Numbered from the stretch's first letter, positions 1 through 11,721 are shown. The stretch is 64,000 nucleotides of DNA from Micromonospora inositola (GCF_900090285.1 NZ_LT607754.1:1550001-1614000), one strand, 5' to 3'. Numbers and translations are program-made. The notes: generated by a model not told the origin, from the sequence alone.

Positions 1-1327
1 GCCACGCGTTCCCGCTTGCCCACGCCGCGCCGAAGACGGCGACCTTGCTCATGAAGCCGCTGGTCAGCGGGATACCGGCGAAGGCGAGCAGGAGGAAGGT
101 GAAGATCGCCGCGAAGAACGGCGACCGTCGGCCCAGCCCGGCCCACCGGGACAGGTGGGTCGCCTCGCCGTCCGCGTCCCGGACCAGGGTCACCACGGCG
201 AACGCGGCGAGCACCGAGAAGCCGTACGCGACCAGGTAGAACATCGTGCCGGAGAGCCCGTCCTTGCTGGGTGCCAGCACGCCGACCAGCAGGTAACCGG
301 CGTTCGCGATCGACGAGTAGGCCAGCAGCCGCTTGATGTCGGTCTGGGTGACCGCCAGCACCGCACCGACCAGCATGGTCAGCACCGCCACCGCGCCGAG
401 GACGGGGGTGAAGTCCCAGGCCGCCCCGGAGAACGCGACGTGGAAGACCCGCAGCAGGGCGCCGAACGCGGCGACCTTCGTGCAGGCGGCCATGAACCCG
501 GTCACCGGCGTCGGGGCGCCCTGGTAGACGTCCGGCGTCCAGACGTGGAACGGCGCGGCTGCCGCCTTGAAGAGCAGGCCGATGGCGAGCAGCGCCATGC
601 CGGCGAAGAGCAGCACCGGGCTGGCCGGGGAGTCGCTGACCGCGGCATGCACGGTGGCGAAGTCGACCCCGGCCGTCCGGCCCGGGATGCCGGAGGTGAA
701 GCCGTAGATCAGCGCCACGCCGAAGAGGAAGAACGCCGAGGCGTACGCGCCGAGCATGAAGTACTTCATCGCCGCCTCCTGGCTGAGCAGCCGCCGGCGG
801 CGGGCCAGCGCGCAGAGCAGGTAGAGCGGCAGCGAGAAGACCTCGAGCGCGATGAACATGGTCAGCAGGTCGTTCGCCGCCACGAAGATCAGCATGCCGC
901 CGATCGCGAAGGTGGCCAGCGGGTACACCTCGGTGGTCCCGCCGACGCCCTCGGCCTGCCGCCGGTCGTCGGACGACTCGGCGGTGACCGCGGCGTGGGC
1001 GACGAACGCCCCGCCCCGCTCGACCGAGCGCTCGCCGATGAGCAGCAGCGCCATCGCGGCGAGGATCAGGATCGCGCCCTGGAGGAAGAGCGTCGGCCCG
1101 TCCACCGCGATCGCCTGACCGGCGGTGAGCAGCCGATCGTCGGAGTTGAGGATGACCATGGTGAGCGCGCCGAGCACCGCCACCAGGGCGAGCGCGAGCT
1201 GCACCCCGTTGCGCAGGCGCCGGGGCACGAACGCCTCGACCAGGACGCCGACCAGGGCGACGCCCAGCATGATCAGGATCGGAGCGAGCGCCGCGTAGTC
1301 GATCGACGGCAACTTCAGCTCGGTCAT
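1..1327 (-). CDS. nuoN: NADH-quinone oxidoreductase subunit N (3'-truncated by window edge)
   Basis: Membrane-arm antiporter-like subunit of complex I (NDH-1), which couples NADH:menaquinone electron transfer to proton pumping. About 442 codons are visible. The protein starts MTELKLPSIDYAALAPIL and is a chain of hydrophobic helices. It carries the antiporter-type segments around KAAAAPFHVWTPDVYQGAPT and TDIKRLLAYSSIANAGY, which hold the conserved lysines of the NuoN/M/L family. The ATG at 1327 overlaps the nuoM stop codon (ATGA), so translation is probably coupled. It is the last gene of the operon; the C-terminus lies outside the window. Confidence 0.95.
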   Translation of the reverse strand, partial: MTELKLPSIDYAALAPILIMLGVALVGVLVEAFVPRRLRNGVQLALALVAVLGALTMVILNSDDRLLTAGQAIAVDGPTLFLQGAILILAAMALLLIGERSVERGGAFVAHAAVTAESSDDRRQAEGVGGTTEVYPLATFAIGGMLIFVAANDLLTMFIALEVFSLPLYLLCALARRRRLLSQEAAMKYFMLGAYASAFFLFGVALIYGFTSGIPGRTAGVDFATVHAAVSDSPASPVLLFAGMALLAIGLLFKAAAAPFHVWTPDVYQGAPTPVTGFMAACTKVAAFGALLRVFHVAFSGAAWDFTPVLGAVAVLTMLVGAVLAVTQTDIKRLLAYSSIANAGYLLVGVLAPSKDGLSGTMFYLVAYGFSVLAAFAVVTLVRDADGEATHLSRWAGLGRRSPFFAAIFTFLLLAFAGIPLTSGFMSKVAVFGAAWASGNAW

Positions 1328-2856
1328 TTTGCGGCCTCCTGGACGCTGCCGACCGTCGGGGCGGGATCGGTCCGACCGACGTCCTGCATGGTCGCGCGGA
1401 CGGCGGGGTTGATGACATCGGTGACCGGCTTGGGGTAGAAGCCGAGCAGCACGATCAGCGCGATCAGCGGGGCGACCACGACCTTCTCGCGCAGGGTGAG
1501 GTCCCGGCGCATGCCCTCGACCTCGGTCAGGGCCGGGTTGAGGGTGCCCTGGGTGGTGCGCTGCACCATCCACAGCACGTACGCGGCGGCCAGGATGATG
1601 CCGAGCGTGGCGATCACCGCGACCGGCTTGTTGGTGGTGAAGGTGCCGATCAGCACCAGGAACTCGGAGACGAACGGCGCGGTGCCGGGCAGCGCCAGCG
1701 AGGCGAGGCCGGCGAAGAAGAGCACCCCGGCGAGCAGCGGGACGAGCTTGCCCGCGCCGCCGAAGTCGCTGATCAGGGCCGAGCCGCGGCGCGCGATCAG
1801 CATGCCCACCACCAGGAAGAGCAGGCCGGTGGCGAGGCCGTGGTTGAGCATGTAGAGCACCGCGCCGGTGCCGGCCTGGGTGGTGAAGGCGAAGATGCCG
1901 ACGCCGATGAAGCCGAAGTGCGCGATCGAGGTGTACGACACCAGCCGCTTCAGGTCGTTCTGGCCGACCGCCAGCAGCGCGGCGTAGATGATGCCGATCA
2001 CGCCGAGCGCCAGCGCCCACGGGGCGAACCACCGCGACGCCTCGGGGAAGAGCGGCAGGCAGTACCGCAGGATGCCGAAGGTGCCGACCTTGTCCAGCAC
2101 GCCGACCAGCAGCGCCGCCGCGCCGGCCGGGGCCGCGCCACCGGCGTCCGGCAGCCAGGTGTGGAACGGGAAGAACGGCGCCTTGATCGCGAAGGCGAGG
2201 AAGAAGCCGAGGAAGAGCCAACGGGCGGTGCCGGTGGAGATGTCCACCTGGCTCAGCGCCTGCCAGTCGAAGGTCTTCCCGCCGACCACCCAGAGGCCGA
2301 TCACCGCGGCCAGCATGAACAGACCGCCGACCAGCGAGTAGAGGAAGAACTTCACCGCCGCGTACTGCCGCTGGTGGCCACCGTAGCTGCCGATGAGGAA
2401 GTACATCGGGACGAGCATGACCTCGAAGAACACGTAGAACAGGAAGACGTCGGCGGCGGCGAAGACGCCGATCATCGTGCACTCGAGGACGAGCAGCAGG
2501 GCGAAGTAGACCGGCACGGACCGCTTCGACGACTCGGCGTCGTGCCAGGACGCCAGGATCACCAGCGGCACCAGGATCGCGATCAGCATCAGCATGACCA
2601 GCGCGATGCCGTCCGCGGCGAAGGTGAAGTTGACGCCCCAGTTCGGGATCCACGAGTACGACTCGCGGAACTGGAACCGGTCACCGTCGGCCTGGAAGGT
2701 GATCCACATGACCACCGACAGCACCAGCACGAGCAGCGACCAGCCGAACGCCACCTGCTTGGCCAGCTCGGGCGAGCGGCGCGGCAGCAGGGCCACGACC
2801 AGGGCGCCGACCAGCGGTGCCACGGTCAGCACCGAGAGGAACGGGAAGTTGGACAT
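1324..2856 (-). CDS. nuoM: NADH-quinone oxidoreductase subunit M
   Basis: A 510-residue polytopic proton-translocating subunit of complex I in the cytoplasmic membrane. Family hallmarks are visible: KAPFFPFHTWLPDA with the buried Lys/His, then NDLKRLVSYTSIAHFGFI, the antiporter motif shared with NuoL and NuoN. Length is normal for the family. The ATG at 2856 lies 64 nt downstream of the end of nuoL, the widest gap inside the operon, and the stop overlaps the nuoN start by 4 nt. Confidence 0.97.
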   Translation of the reverse strand: MSNFPFLSVLTVAPLVGALVVALLPRRSPELAKQVAFGWSLLVLVLSVVMWITFQADGDRFQFRESYSWIPNWGVNFTFAADGIALVMLMLIAILVPLVILASWHDAESSKRSVPVYFALLLVLECTMIGVFAAADVFLFYVFFEVMLVPMYFLIGSYGGHQRQYAAVKFFLYSLVGGLFMLAAVIGLWVVGGKTFDWQALSQVDISTGTARWLFLGFFLAFAIKAPFFPFHTWLPDAGGAAPAGAAALLVGVLDKVGTFGILRYCLPLFPEASRWFAPWALALGVIGIIYAALLAVGQNDLKRLVSYTSIAHFGFIGVGIFAFTTQAGTGAVLYMLNHGLATGLLFLVVGMLIARRGSALISDFGGAGKLVPLLAGVLFFAGLASLALPGTAPFVSEFLVLIGTFTTNKPVAVIATLGIILAAAYVLWMVQRTTQGTLNPALTEVEGMRRDLTLREKVVVAPLIALIVLLGFYPKPVTDVINPAVRATMQDVGRTDPAPTVGSVQEAAK

Positions 2857-2920
2857 TATTCGGCCTTACCTCCGTCGTGACTGCGTGGCCCGCCGGCGGG
2901 GGCGGCCGGGAAGAGGTCGA

Positions 2921-4849
2921 TCACGCCAGCCACCCCGCCTGCACCGCCAGGAACGCCGCCACCACGAGCAGCGCGCCGGTCAGGATCGAGGTCGCGTACG
3001 ACCGCACGAAACCGGTCTGCAGCCGCCGGAGCCGGCCCGAACCACCGCCCACGGCGGCGGCGAGGCCGTTGACCAGCCCGTCGACGCCCCGGTTGTCGAG
3101 GAAGACCAGCGCCCGGGTGAGGAAGATGCCCGGCTTCTCGAAGACCGCCTCGTTGACGGCGTCGGTGTAGAGGTTGCGGCGGGCGGCGGTGACCAGCACG
3201 CCGGCCGGCTGCGGCTCGGTGGCCGTGCCGTTGCGGAACAGCGCCCAGGCGAGTCCGGCGCCGAGCACGGTGACCAGGATCGACAGGATGGTGATCACGA
3301 GGTGCGGGAGCACGGCGTGCGCCTCGCCACCGGCCTCCTCGCCGAGCACCGGGGCCAGCCAGGAGACGACCCCGTCGTTCCACGTCATCAGGCCACCGGC
3401 CAGCACCGAACCGGCCGCGAGCAGGATCAGCGGGATGGTCATCAGCTTCGGCGACTCGTGCGGGTGCTCGATGTCCTCGGTCCACCGCTTAGGGCCGTGG
3501 AAGGTGAGCACGAAGAGCCGGGTCATGTAGAAGGCGGTGAGCCCGGCGCCGAGCAGGGCCGCCCCGCCGAAGAGCCAGGCGGTCCAGCCCTCCCGCTCGA
3601 AGGCGGCGGCGATGATCGGCTCCTTGGAGAAGTAGCCGGACAGCGGCGGGATGCCGATGATGGCGAGCCAGCCCGTCATGAAGGTCAGCCAGGTGATCTT
3701 CATGTAGCTCGACAGGCCGCCGAACCGGCGGATGTCCACCTGGTCGTTCATGCCGTGCATGACCGAGCCGGCGCCGAGGAACATGTTGGCCTTGAAGAAG
3801 CCGTGCGCCAGCAGGTGGATGATCGCCAGCGCGTACGCGCCGCCGCCGAGACCGACGCCGAGGAACATGTAGCCGATCTGGCTCACCGTCGACCAGGCCA
3901 GCACCCGCTTGATGTCGTCCTTGGCCGCGCCGATGACGCAGCCGAGCAGCAGGGTGAGCGCGCCGACGCTGACCACCACGAGCTGGAGGGTGCTGTCGGC
4001 CGAGAAGATCGGGTTGGAGCGGGCGATCAGGTAGACGCCCGCGGTGACCATGGTGGCCGCGTGGATGAGCGCCGACACCGGGGTCGGGCCCTCCATCGCG
4101 TCCGGCAGCCACGCCTGGAGCGGGAACTGACCGGACTTGCCGGCCGCGCCGAGCAGCAGCAGCAGGCCGAGCACCAGCACGGTGGTGCCGGTCAACGCGC
4201 CGACGCCGTTGAAGACCTCGTCGTACTGCGTGGTGCCGAGGGTGGCGAACATGACGAAGATGCCGATGGCCAGGCCGGCGTCGCCGACCCGGTTCATCAG
4301 GAACGCCTTCTTGCCCGCGGTGGCCGCGCTGGGCCGCCCGTACCAGAAGGAGATCAGCAGGTACGACGCCAGGCCGACGCCCTCCCAGCCGAAGTAGAGC
4401 ATCACGTAGTTGTTGCCGAGCACCAGCAGGAGCATCGCGGCGACGAAGAGGTTGAAGTACGCGAAGAACCGCCGCCGGCCCTCGTCGTGCGCCATGTACT
4501 CGACCGCGTAGAGGTGGATCAGGAAGCCCACCCCGGTGATCAGCAGCACGAAGACCCCGGCCAGCGGGTCGAAGAGCAGACCGAAGTCGACCTTGAAGTC
4601 ACCGACCGAGATGAACTGCCAGAGGCTCTGCTCGACCGACTTGTTCTCCAGGCCACGCAGCTGGAAGAAGTAGGTCAGGCCGAGCACGAAGGCGGCGCCG
4701 ATGGCGGCCACCCCCAGCCAGTGCCCCCAGCGGTCGGCCCGCCGGCCGAGCAGCAGCAGGATCGCCGCGCTGACCAGCGGGATCGCCACGAGCAGCCAGA
4801 CGCTACCCAGCAAGCCCGTGGCCTCTGCGTACCGCACAGTCTCTTCCAC
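2921..4849 (-). CDS. nuoL: NADH-quinone oxidoreductase subunit L
   Basis: The largest antiporter-like subunit of complex I (642 residues), at the distal end of the membrane arm. Typical segments are GWEGVGLASYLLISFWYGRP, LIHAATMVTAGVYLIAR and DDIKRVLAWSTVSQIGYMF. The C-terminal third carries the extra helices that form the lateral helix in characterised homologues. The start is a GTG at 4849, preceded closely by an AAGGGG ribosome-binding site, 11 nt after the nuoK stop. Confidence 0.97.
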   Translation of the reverse strand: MEETVRYAEATGLLGSVWLLVAIPLVSAAILLLLGRRADRWGHWLGVAAIGAAFVLGLTYFFQLRGLENKSVEQSLWQFISVGDFKVDFGLLFDPLAGVFVLLITGVGFLIHLYAVEYMAHDEGRRRFFAYFNLFVAAMLLLVLGNNYVMLYFGWEGVGLASYLLISFWYGRPSAATAGKKAFLMNRVGDAGLAIGIFVMFATLGTTQYDEVFNGVGALTGTTVLVLGLLLLLGAAGKSGQFPLQAWLPDAMEGPTPVSALIHAATMVTAGVYLIARSNPIFSADSTLQLVVVSVGALTLLLGCVIGAAKDDIKRVLAWSTVSQIGYMFLGVGLGGGAYALAIIHLLAHGFFKANMFLGAGSVMHGMNDQVDIRRFGGLSSYMKITWLTFMTGWLAIIGIPPLSGYFSKEPIIAAAFEREGWTAWLFGGAALLGAGLTAFYMTRLFVLTFHGPKRWTEDIEHPHESPKLMTIPLILLAAGSVLAGGLMTWNDGVVSWLAPVLGEEAGGEAHAVLPHLVITILSILVTVLGAGLAWALFRNGTATEPQPAGVLVTAARRNLYTDAVNEAVFEKPGIFLTRALVFLDNRGVDGLVNGLAAAVGGGSGRLRRLQTGFVRSYATSILTGALLVVAAFLAVQAGWLA

Positions 4850-4860
4850 TTGCTTGCCCC

Positions 4861-5160
4861 TTAGTACTTGAGCAGGTTGGCGTCGTCGACGCTCGCCGAG
4901 CGTCGAGTCCGGAAGATCGACATGATGATCGCGAGCCCGACCACGACCTCGGCCGCCGCCACCACCATCACGAAGAACGCCATGATCTGGCCGTTGAGGT
5001 CACCGTTGATCCGGCTGAAGGTGACCAGCGTCAGGTTGGCCGCGTTGAGCATCAGCTCGACGCACATGAACAGCACGATCGCGTTGCGCCGGACCAGCAC
5101 CCCGACGGCACCGATGGTGAACAGCACCGCGGCGAGGATCAGGTAGTAGTCGGGGGTCAC
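4861..5160 (-). CDS. nuoK: NADH-quinone oxidoreductase subunit K
   Basis: A 99-residue, three-helix membrane subunit of complex I, normal length for the family. It contains the membrane-embedded glutamate segment [12 protein letters not shown] and the second acidic helix [13 protein letters not shown], both part of the proton path in NuoK. The start overlaps the nuoJ stop by 4 nt. Confidence 0.97.
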   Translation of the reverse strand: MTPDYYLILAAVLFTIGAVGVLVRRNAIVLFMCVELMLNAANLTLVTFSRINGDLNGQIMAFFVMVVAAAEVVVGLAIIMSIFRTRRSASVDDANLLKY

Positions 5161-5930
5161 TTTTTCTCGGTCCCCTTCAGCGAGGTCTCCTCGGCGGTCA
5201 GCTCACGGACCGGCAGGATGTCCGGGGTGCTGCGCTCGGTCAGCCGGCCGTCGGGCAGGCGGGCCGGGGTGGCCACCGAGGAGGAGGTGGCGAAGACGCC
5301 CGGGCCGGGCTTCGGGCCGGGGTAGTTGCCGGGGCGGAACCGGGCCTTCATGGTGGCGACCTGGTCCATCCGGTCCTCCTTGCGCCGCTCCACGTGCGCC
5401 AGCACCATCGCGCCGACCGCCGCCGTGATCAGCAGCGCCGAGGTCAGCTCGAAGGCGAAGACGTACTTGGTGAAGAGCAGCCGGGCGATGCCCTGCACGT
5501 TGCCCTCGGCGTTGGCCTGTTCCAGGCCGACCGCCCGGACGCCGTGGAGGGCCCGGTAGATGCCGCTGCCGACCAGGCCGGCGAAGCCGAGCCCGAGCAC
5601 CACTGCGGCGGTCCGCTGCCCGCGCAGCGTCTCGATCAGCGAGTCGGAGGCGTCCCGGCCGACCAGCATCAGCACGAACAGGAAGAGCATCATGATCGCG
5701 CCGGTGTAGACGATGATCTGCACCATGCCGATGAACGGGCCCGCCTGGAGCACGTAGAACACGCCCAGGCAGAGCATGGTCAGCACCAACCAGAGCGCGG
5801 AGTGCACCGCGTTGCGGGCCCAGACCATGCCGATCGCGCCGATCAGCGCCAGCGGGGCGAGGATCCAGAAGGTCACCGCCTCGCCGCCGGAGACCGAGGC
5901 CGCCTCGGCGAGCACCGTCTGCGTGGTCAT
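5157..5930 (-). CDS. nuoJ: NADH-quinone oxidoreductase subunit J
   Basis: A 257-residue membrane subunit of complex I. Residues 20-180 hold five predicted helices, including the conserved helix with [19 protein letters not shown] (the pi-bulge helix in structures of the complex). The last 75 residues are a hydrophilic, Pro/Arg-rich tail absent from E. coli NuoJ but common in actinobacterial versions. The start overlaps the nuoI stop (ATGA). Confidence 0.96.
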   Translation of the reverse strand: MTTQTVLAEAASVSGGEAVTFWILAPLALIGAIGMVWARNAVHSALWLVLTMLCLGVFYVLQAGPFIGMVQIIVYTGAIMMLFLFVLMLVGRDASDSLIETLRGQRTAAVVLGLGFAGLVGSGIYRALHGVRAVGLEQANAEGNVQGIARLLFTKYVFAFELTSALLITAAVGAMVLAHVERRKEDRMDQVATMKARFRPGNYPGPKPGPGVFATSSSVATPARLPDGRLTERSTPDILPVRELTAEETSLKGTEKK

Positions 5931-6568
5931 GCGCCGTCTCCCTTGCCTGCCGCTGCCCGCTGGGCCGCCTGCTCGGCGCCGGGGAAGGTCACGCCGGGGT
6001 GCTCCTCCACCTGGTACCGGCCGGGGCCCATCGGCGAGTGCTCGGCGCCGGCCGAGGTGCCCGGGTTGGTCAGCGAACCGATGTAGTAGTCCTTCTCGCT
6101 GTCACCCAGCCGCATCGGGTGCGGCGGCTGCTCCATCCCCGGCAGCAGCGGCGCGAGCAGCTGCTCCTTGGTGAAGATCAGGTCCTGCCGGTTGTCCCGG
6201 GCCAGCTCGTACTCGTTGCTCATGGTGAGCGAACGGGTCGGGCAGGCCTCGATGCAGAGCCCGCAGAAGATGCACCGGGCGTAGTTGATCTGGTAGACGC
6301 TGGCGTACCGCTCACCCGGGGAGAAGCGCTGCTCCTCGGTGTTGTCGCCACCCTCCACGTAGATCGCGTCCGCCGGGCAGGCCCAGGCGCACAGCTCGCA
6401 GCCGATGCACTTCTCCAGCCCGTCCGGGTGCCGGTTGAGGATGTGCCGCCCGTGGTAGCGCGGCGCCGAGACCGGCGGCTTGAACGGGTAGTCGGTGGTG
6501 ACGACCTTCCTGAACATGTGCGAGAAGGTGACCCCGAAGCCCTTGAACGTTCCGGTGATCGTGCCCAC
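5927..6568 (-). CDS. nuoI: NADH-quinone oxidoreductase subunit I (2x[4Fe-4S])
   Basis: A 213-residue ferredoxin-like peripheral-arm subunit that carries electrons to NuoB. Two complete cluster motifs are present: [12 protein letters not shown] and [12 protein letters not shown], ligating clusters N6a and N6b. The last 60 residues form a Pro/Gly-rich tail typical of actinomycetes. One base separates its ATG from the nuoH stop. Confidence 0.97.
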   Translation of the reverse strand: MGTITGTFKGFGVTFSHMFRKVVTTDYPFKPPVSAPRYHGRHILNRHPDGLEKCIGCELCAWACPADAIYVEGGDNTEEQRFSPGERYASVYQINYARCIFCGLCIEACPTRSLTMSNEYELARDNRQDLIFTKEQLLAPLLPGMEQPPHPMRLGDSEKDYYIGSLTNPGTSAGAEHSPMGPGRYQVEEHPGVTFPGAEQAAQRAAAGKGDGA

Positions 6569-6569
6569 G

Positions 6570-7928
6570 TCACACCTCCCTGGAGTCCGAGCCGGCGGCG
6601 ACGTTGGCCGGCTCCCGCTCGGCGACCACGCGCTTGGTGCGCGGGCTCGGTGGTACCTGCAGGTCCATCGGGGGCAGCGGGAAGCTGCCGTGCGGACGGC
6701 TGTTGGCCTGGTCCTGGAGCGTCGGCTTCGGCTCCCGCTTGCGGTTCGGCCAGAAGAGCGTGGCCAGCAGCAGCACGCCCGCGCCGACCGCGGTGGCGAG
6801 CAGCCGGTCCCGGGCCTGCCAGTCCTCGATCGAGCGCAGCCCGGACAGGACCAGGATCCAGACCAGGTTGATCGGGAGCAGGACCTTCCAGCCGAAGCGC
6901 ATGAACTGGTCGTAGCGCAGCCGGGGCAGCGTGCCCCGCAGCCAGACGAAGACGAAGACGAGGATCAGCACCTTGCCGAAGAACCAGAGCATCGGCCACC
7001 AACCGGAGTTGGCGCCGGCCCAGAAGGTGGTGATCGGCGCCGGTGCCCGCCACCCGCCGAGGAAGAGCGTGGTGGTGACCGCGGACATGGTCACCATCGA
7101 GACGTACTCGGAGAGCATGAAGAGCGCGAACTTCAGCGAGCTGTACTCGGTCATGAAGCCCGCGACCAGCTCCGACTCCGCCTCGGGCAGGTCGAACGGC
7201 GCCCGGTTGGTCTCACCGACGGTGGCGATGAAGAAGATGATGAAGCTCGGCAGCAGCAGGATCGCGTACCAGCCGGGTGCGGCGACCTCCCAGCCGCCGA
7301 GGCTCAGCCGCGTGCCGTGGGCCTGGGCGGCGACGATCCCGCTGGTGGACATCGTGCCGGCGGTCATGAACACCGCCACGATGCTCAGCCCCATCGCGAC
7401 CTCGTACGAGATCATCTGGGCGCTGGACCGCAGACCGCCGAGCAGCGGGTACGTCGAGCCGGAGGCCCAACCGCCGAGCACGATGCCGTAGATGCCCATC
7501 GAGGAGCAGGCGAGGATCACCAGCACCGCCACCGACACGTCGGTGACCTGCAGCGGCGTGTGGTGGCCGAAGATGCTCACCATCGGGCCGAACGGCACCA
7601 CCGACAGCGAGGTGACCGCGCAGATCACCGAGATGGTCGGCGCGAAGAAGAAGACCACCTTGTCGGCCGTCCGCGGGAGGATGTCCTCCTTGAAGGCCAT
7701 CTTCAGACCGTCGGCGAGGGTCTGCAGCAGGCCGAACGGGCCGACCTGGTTGGGGCCGGGCCGGACCTGCATGTAGCCGACGACCCGGCGCTCGAACCAG
7801 ACGCCGAGCAGCGTGGCCAGCAGACCGAAGACGAAGGCGAAGACGATCTTGCCGAGGACCAGCCACCACGGGTCCTTGCCGAAGTCCGCCAGCGTCGGGT
7901 CCTGCGCCGCGAGGTAGAGCGCGTTCAC
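6570..7928 (-). CDS. nuoH: NADH-quinone oxidoreductase subunit H
   Basis: A 452-residue membrane subunit that joins the peripheral and membrane arms and forms much of the quinone chamber. It shows the signature [20 protein letters not shown] near the N-terminus and the acidic stretch [20 protein letters not shown]. The final 60 residues are a hydrophilic Pro/Arg-rich tail beyond the E. coli length. The ATG overlaps the nuoG stop. Confidence 0.97.
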   Translation of the reverse strand: MNALYLAAQDPTLADFGKDPWWLVLGKIVFAFVFGLLATLLGVWFERRVVGYMQVRPGPNQVGPFGLLQTLADGLKMAFKEDILPRTADKVVFFFAPTISVICAVTSLSVVPFGPMVSIFGHHTPLQVTDVSVAVLVILACSSMGIYGIVLGGWASGSTYPLLGGLRSSAQMISYEVAMGLSIVAVFMTAGTMSTSGIVAAQAHGTRLSLGGWEVAAPGWYAILLLPSFIIFFIATVGETNRAPFDLPEAESELVAGFMTEYSSLKFALFMLSEYVSMVTMSAVTTTLFLGGWRAPAPITTFWAGANSGWWPMLWFFGKVLILVFVFVWLRGTLPRLRYDQFMRFGWKVLLPINLVWILVLSGLRSIEDWQARDRLLATAVGAGVLLLATLFWPNRKREPKPTLQDQANSRPHGSFPLPPMDLQVPPSPRTKRVVAEREPANVAAGSDSREV

Positions 7929-10405
7929 TGGATACCCCCAGCGTTGAGAAGGGGACCCGGGCGATCAGCCGCGTCCGCCGCGAGCGCGGGGGCGGAGATG
8001 CGTACGACCGTGCCGGACGTCGCGCCGAGGCTGCGCCGTACGGTCGAGCCGGGTGAATTGGTCGGCAGCCAGACGACGCCGTCCGGCATCTCGGTGATCG
8101 CCGCCGGCAGGGTGAGCGCCCCGCGGTCGGTGCCCACCGTGACCGGGTCGCCGTCGGCGACGCCGATCGCCTCCGCGGTGCCCTTGCCCAGCCGGACCAC
8201 CGGCGGGCGGGCGGTGCCGGCGAGGTGCTCGTCGCCATCGGTCAGGCTGCCCAGGTCGATCAGCTGGTGCCAGGTGGCCAGCACCGCCTCGCCCGCGCCG
8301 GGCTGCGGCACCGGGACCGGCTCGACGGACGGCGCGGCCGGCTGGTCGACCCGGGTCGACGGCAGCGCGCCCAGCTCCCGGCGGACGCTCATCACGTCGC
8401 CGGTGCCGAGCCGGACGTCGAGCTGCGCGGCGAGCGCGTCGAGCACCCGGCCGTCGGTCATCGCGGCGGTCTCCAGCACGGCCTCGAAGGTGCGCAGCCG
8501 GCCCTCCCAGTCCAGGAAGCTGCCGGCCTTCTCGACCACCGGGGCGACCGGGAAGACGACGTCCGCCCGGCGGGCCACCGCGCTCATCCGCAGTTCCAGG
8601 CTGACCAGGAACGGCACCGCGTCGAGGGCCTGCTCGGCCAGCCGCGGGTCGGCCAGGTCGGCCGGGTCGACGCCGGCCACCACCAGCGCGCCGAGCTGGC
8701 CGTTCGCGGCGGCGGTGAGGATGCCGTCGGTGTCCCGGCCGGCCTGGCTCGGGATCACCCCGGCCGCGATGTCCCACGCCTCGCCGAGCTCGGCCCGGGC
8801 GGCCGGCTCGGTGACCGGGCGGCCGCCGGGGAGCAGGTTGGGCAGGCAGCCCGCGTCGACCGCGCCGCGGTCACCCGCGCGCCGCGGCACCCAGGCCAGC
8901 TTCGCCCCGGTACGCCGGGCGATGCCGGCCGCGGCGGAGAGCCCGCCCGGCACGGCGCCCAGCCGCTCGCCGACGATCAGGATCGCGCCCGGCGTGCTCA
9001 GCGCCTCGGCGACCGTGGCGTGCTCGGCCAGCACGCTGGCCTCCTCGCCCGGCACCACCCGGGCCAGCTTGGCCCCGAGCTTCTCCAGACCGCGGGTCGC
9101 GAACGGCGCGATCGCGTACACCGTGAGCTTCTTCTTCAGGTACGCCTTGCGCAGCCGCAGGAAGAGGATCGGGCACTCCTCCTCCGGCTCCAGGCCGACC
9201 AGCACCACCGCGGGCGCGTTCTCCACGTCCGCGTAGGTGAGGTCGGTGACCCCGGCGACGTTGCTGGCCAGGAAGTCGGCTTCCTCGCGGGAGACCGGCC
9301 GGGCCCGGAAGTCGATGTCGTTGGTGTTCAGCGCGACCCGGGCGAACTTCGCGTACGCGTAGGCGTCCTCGACGGTCAGCCGGCCGCCGGTGAGCACCGC
9401 CGTCCCCCGACCGCCGTCCCGGGCGGCGCGCAGCCCCTCGGCGGCGCGGGTCAGCGCCTCGCTCCAGGAGGCCTCGCGCAGCTCACCGGTCCGCTCGTCG
9501 CGGACCATCGGGGTGGTGATCCGGTCGAAGGCGCGGGTGTACTGGAAGCCCCACCGCCCCTTGTCGCAGTTCCACTCCTCGTTCACCGCCGGGTCGTCGC
9601 CGGCCAGCCGGCGCAGCACCTTGCCGCGCCGCCAGTCGGTGCGCTGGGCGCACCCGGCGGAGCAGTGCTCGCAGACGCTGGGGGTGGAGACCAGGTCGAA
9701 CGGCCGGGCCCGGAACCGGTACTGCGATCCGGTCAGCGCGCCGACCGGACAGATCTGCACCGTGTTCCCGGAGAAGTACGAGTTGAACGGCACGTCACCC
9801 GCGTCGCCCTCTTCGCCGTACGCGTCGTCCCGGTAGATGTTGATCTCCTCGGCGGACGACCGGCCCATCAGGTCGATGAACTTGTCGCCGGCGATCTCCT
9901 CCGAGAACCGGGTGCAGCGCTGGCAGAGCACGCAGCGCTCGCGGTCGAGCAGCACCTGGGTGCTGATCGGCATCGGCTTCTCGTACTCCCGCTTGTGCTC
10001 GTGGAAGCGCGAGTCGGTCCGGCCGGTGGACATGGCCTGGTTCTGCAGCGGACACTCGCCGCCCTTGTCACACATCGGGCAGTCCAGGGGGTGGTTGAGG
10101 AGCAGCAGCTCCATCACCCCCTCCTGCGCCTTCTTCGCGACCGGGGAGGTGAGCTGGGTGCGGACCACCATGCCGTCGGCCACCGTCTGGGTGCAGGAGG
10201 CGACCGGCTTGCGCTGGCCCTCCACCTCCACCAGGCACTGCCGGCAGGCGCCGGCCGGGGCCAGCAGCGGGTGGTCGCAGAAACGCGGGATCTCGGTGCC
10301 CAACTGCTCGGCGACCCGGATCAGCAGCGCGCCCTTGGGGGCGGTGACCTCGACGCCGTCGATGGTGAGGGTGACGGTCTCGGTCTGCTTGGCTACGTCG
10401 GTCAT
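7925..10405 (-). CDS. nuoG: NADH-quinone oxidoreductase subunit G
   Basis: The large 826-residue iron-sulfur subunit of the peripheral arm. The N-terminus has a [2Fe-2S] ferredoxin fold ([15 protein letters not shown]), then the His/Cys segment [15 protein letters not shown], a [10 protein letters not shown] cluster motif and CEHCSAGC. The remainder is a degenerate molybdopterin-oxidoreductase domain, as in all NuoG proteins. Its ATG shares one base with the nuoF stop (TAATG). Confidence 0.97.
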   Translation of the reverse strand: MTDVAKQTETVTLTIDGVEVTAPKGALLIRVAEQLGTEIPRFCDHPLLAPAGACRQCLVEVEGQRKPVASCTQTVADGMVVRTQLTSPVAKKAQEGVMELLLLNHPLDCPMCDKGGECPLQNQAMSTGRTDSRFHEHKREYEKPMPISTQVLLDRERCVLCQRCTRFSEEIAGDKFIDLMGRSSAEEINIYRDDAYGEEGDAGDVPFNSYFSGNTVQICPVGALTGSQYRFRARPFDLVSTPSVCEHCSAGCAQRTDWRRGKVLRRLAGDDPAVNEEWNCDKGRWGFQYTRAFDRITTPMVRDERTGELREASWSEALTRAAEGLRAARDGGRGTAVLTGGRLTVEDAYAYAKFARVALNTNDIDFRARPVSREEADFLASNVAGVTDLTYADVENAPAVVLVGLEPEEECPILFLRLRKAYLKKKLTVYAIAPFATRGLEKLGAKLARVVPGEEASVLAEHATVAEALSTPGAILIVGERLGAVPGGLSAAAGIARRTGAKLAWVPRRAGDRGAVDAGCLPNLLPGGRPVTEPAARAELGEAWDIAAGVIPSQAGRDTDGILTAAANGQLGALVVAGVDPADLADPRLAEQALDAVPFLVSLELRMSAVARRADVVFPVAPVVEKAGSFLDWEGRLRTFEAVLETAAMTDGRVLDALAAQLDVRLGTGDVMSVRRELGALPSTRVDQPAAPSVEPVPVPQPGAGEAVLATWHQLIDLGSLTDGDEHLAGTARPPVVRLGKGTAEAIGVADGDPVTVGTDRGALTLPAAITEMPDGVVWLPTNSPGSTVRRSLGATSGTVVRISAPALAADAADRPGPLLNAGGIQ

Positions 10406-11721
10406 TAGTGGGCTCCCACCAGCTGCTTGTCCGACAGCTTCGGCGCGGTACGTCCCTCGATGTAGTCGAGGTAGTCCTGCTTGAAGTACTTCAGCGACGA
10501 GGTCACCGAGCTGGTCGCACCGTCACCCAGGCCGCAGAACGAGCGGCCGAGGATGTTGTCGCAGGTGTCGAGCAGGGTGTCCAGGTCCTCGTGGGTGCCC
10601 TGGCCGGCGAGGATCCGCCGGTAGACCCGGACCATCCAGTAGTTGCCCTCGCGGCACGGGGTGCACTTGCCGCACGACTCGTGGTGGTAGAACTCCAGCC
10701 ACCGGTAGGTCGCGTACACCGGGCAGTCCTGGTCGGAGAAGATCTGGGTGGCCGTGGTGCCCAGGATCGAGCCGGCCGCCGCCACCCCCTCGAAGTCCAG
10801 CGGCACGTCCAGGTGCTCGGCGGTGAGCAGCGGGGTCGACGACCCGCCCGGGGTCCAGAACTTCAGCTCGTGCCCGGGCTGCATGCCGCCGGCCAGCTCG
10901 ATCAGCTCCCGCAGCGTGATCCCCATCGAGCACTCGTACTGGCCCGGGTCGGCGATCCGGCCCGACAGCGAGTAGATCATCGGCCCGGAGGACTTCTCCG
11001 TGCCCATGGTCTTCCACCAGTCCGCGCCGCCCAGCACGATGTACGGCACGCTGGCGATGGTGCCGACGTTGTTGACCACCGTGGGGCTGGCGTACAGGCC
11101 GTGGGTCGCCGGGAACGGCGGGCGCAGCCGGGGCTGGCCCCGGAAGCCCTCCAGCGAGTCCAGCAGCGCGGTCTCCTCACCGCAGATGTACGCCCCGGCG
11201 CCGGAATGCACCACCAGTTCCAGGTCGAAGCCGGTGCCCTGGATGTTCCGGCCGAGGTAGCCCTTGGCGTACGCCTCCTGGACGGCGTTGCGCAGCCGGC
11301 GCGCGGCGTGCACCGCCTCGCCCCGGATGTAGATGTAGGCGCGGTTGGCCCGGATCGCGTACGACGCGATGATCACGCCCTCGACCAGCGAGTGCGGGTC
11401 GTGCGTCATCAGCGGCAGGTCCTTGCAGGTGCCCGGCTCGCCCTCGTCGGCGTTGACCACCAGGTAGTGCGGCTTGCCGTCGCCCTGCGGGATGAACCCC
11501 CACTTGAGACCGGTCGGGAAGCCGGCGCCGCCGCGACCCCGCAGCCCGGAGTCCTTGATCAGCTGGATCAGGTCGTCCGGGTGGGCCTTGAGCGCCTTGC
11601 GCAGGGCGGCGTAACCGTCCAGCTTCTCGTAGGTGCCGATCCGCCAGGCGTCCGGCGACAGCCAGCGCTTGGTCAGCACCGGCGTCAGCTTGGCCAGCGT
11701 CTCCGGCCGAGGCGTCGTCAC
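10405..11721 (-). CDS. nuoF: NADH-quinone oxidoreductase subunit F (FMN/NADH-binding)
   Basis: A 438-residue flavoprotein that takes hydride from NADH. Visible are the FMN/NADH loop [18 protein letters not shown] and the C-terminal [4Fe-4S] N3 ligands [12 protein letters not shown] with the later C...[10 protein letters not shown]. The reading frame stays open far upstream into nuoE. I place the start at the GTG at 11721 ([12 protein letters not shown]) because it overlaps the nuoE stop as GTGA, like its neighbours, and gives the usual length. Confidence 0.96.
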   Translation of the reverse strand: MTTPRPETLAKLTPVLTKRWLSPDAWRIGTYEKLDGYAALRKALKAHPDDLIQLIKDSGLRGRGGAGFPTGLKWGFIPQGDGKPHYLVVNADEGEPGTCKDLPLMTHDPHSLVEGVIIASYAIRANRAYIYIRGEAVHAARRLRNAVQEAYAKGYLGRNIQGTGFDLELVVHSGAGAYICGEETALLDSLEGFRGQPRLRPPFPATHGLYASPTVVNNVGTIASVPYIVLGGADWWKTMGTEKSSGPMIYSLSGRIADPGQYECSMGITLRELIELAGGMQPGHELKFWTPGGSSTPLLTAEHLDVPLDFEGVAAAGSILGTTATQIFSDQDCPVYATYRWLEFYHHESCGKCTPCREGNYWMVRVYRRILAGQGTHEDLDTLLDTCDNILGRSFCGLGDGATSSVTSSLKYFKQDYLDYIEGRTAPKLSDKQLVGAH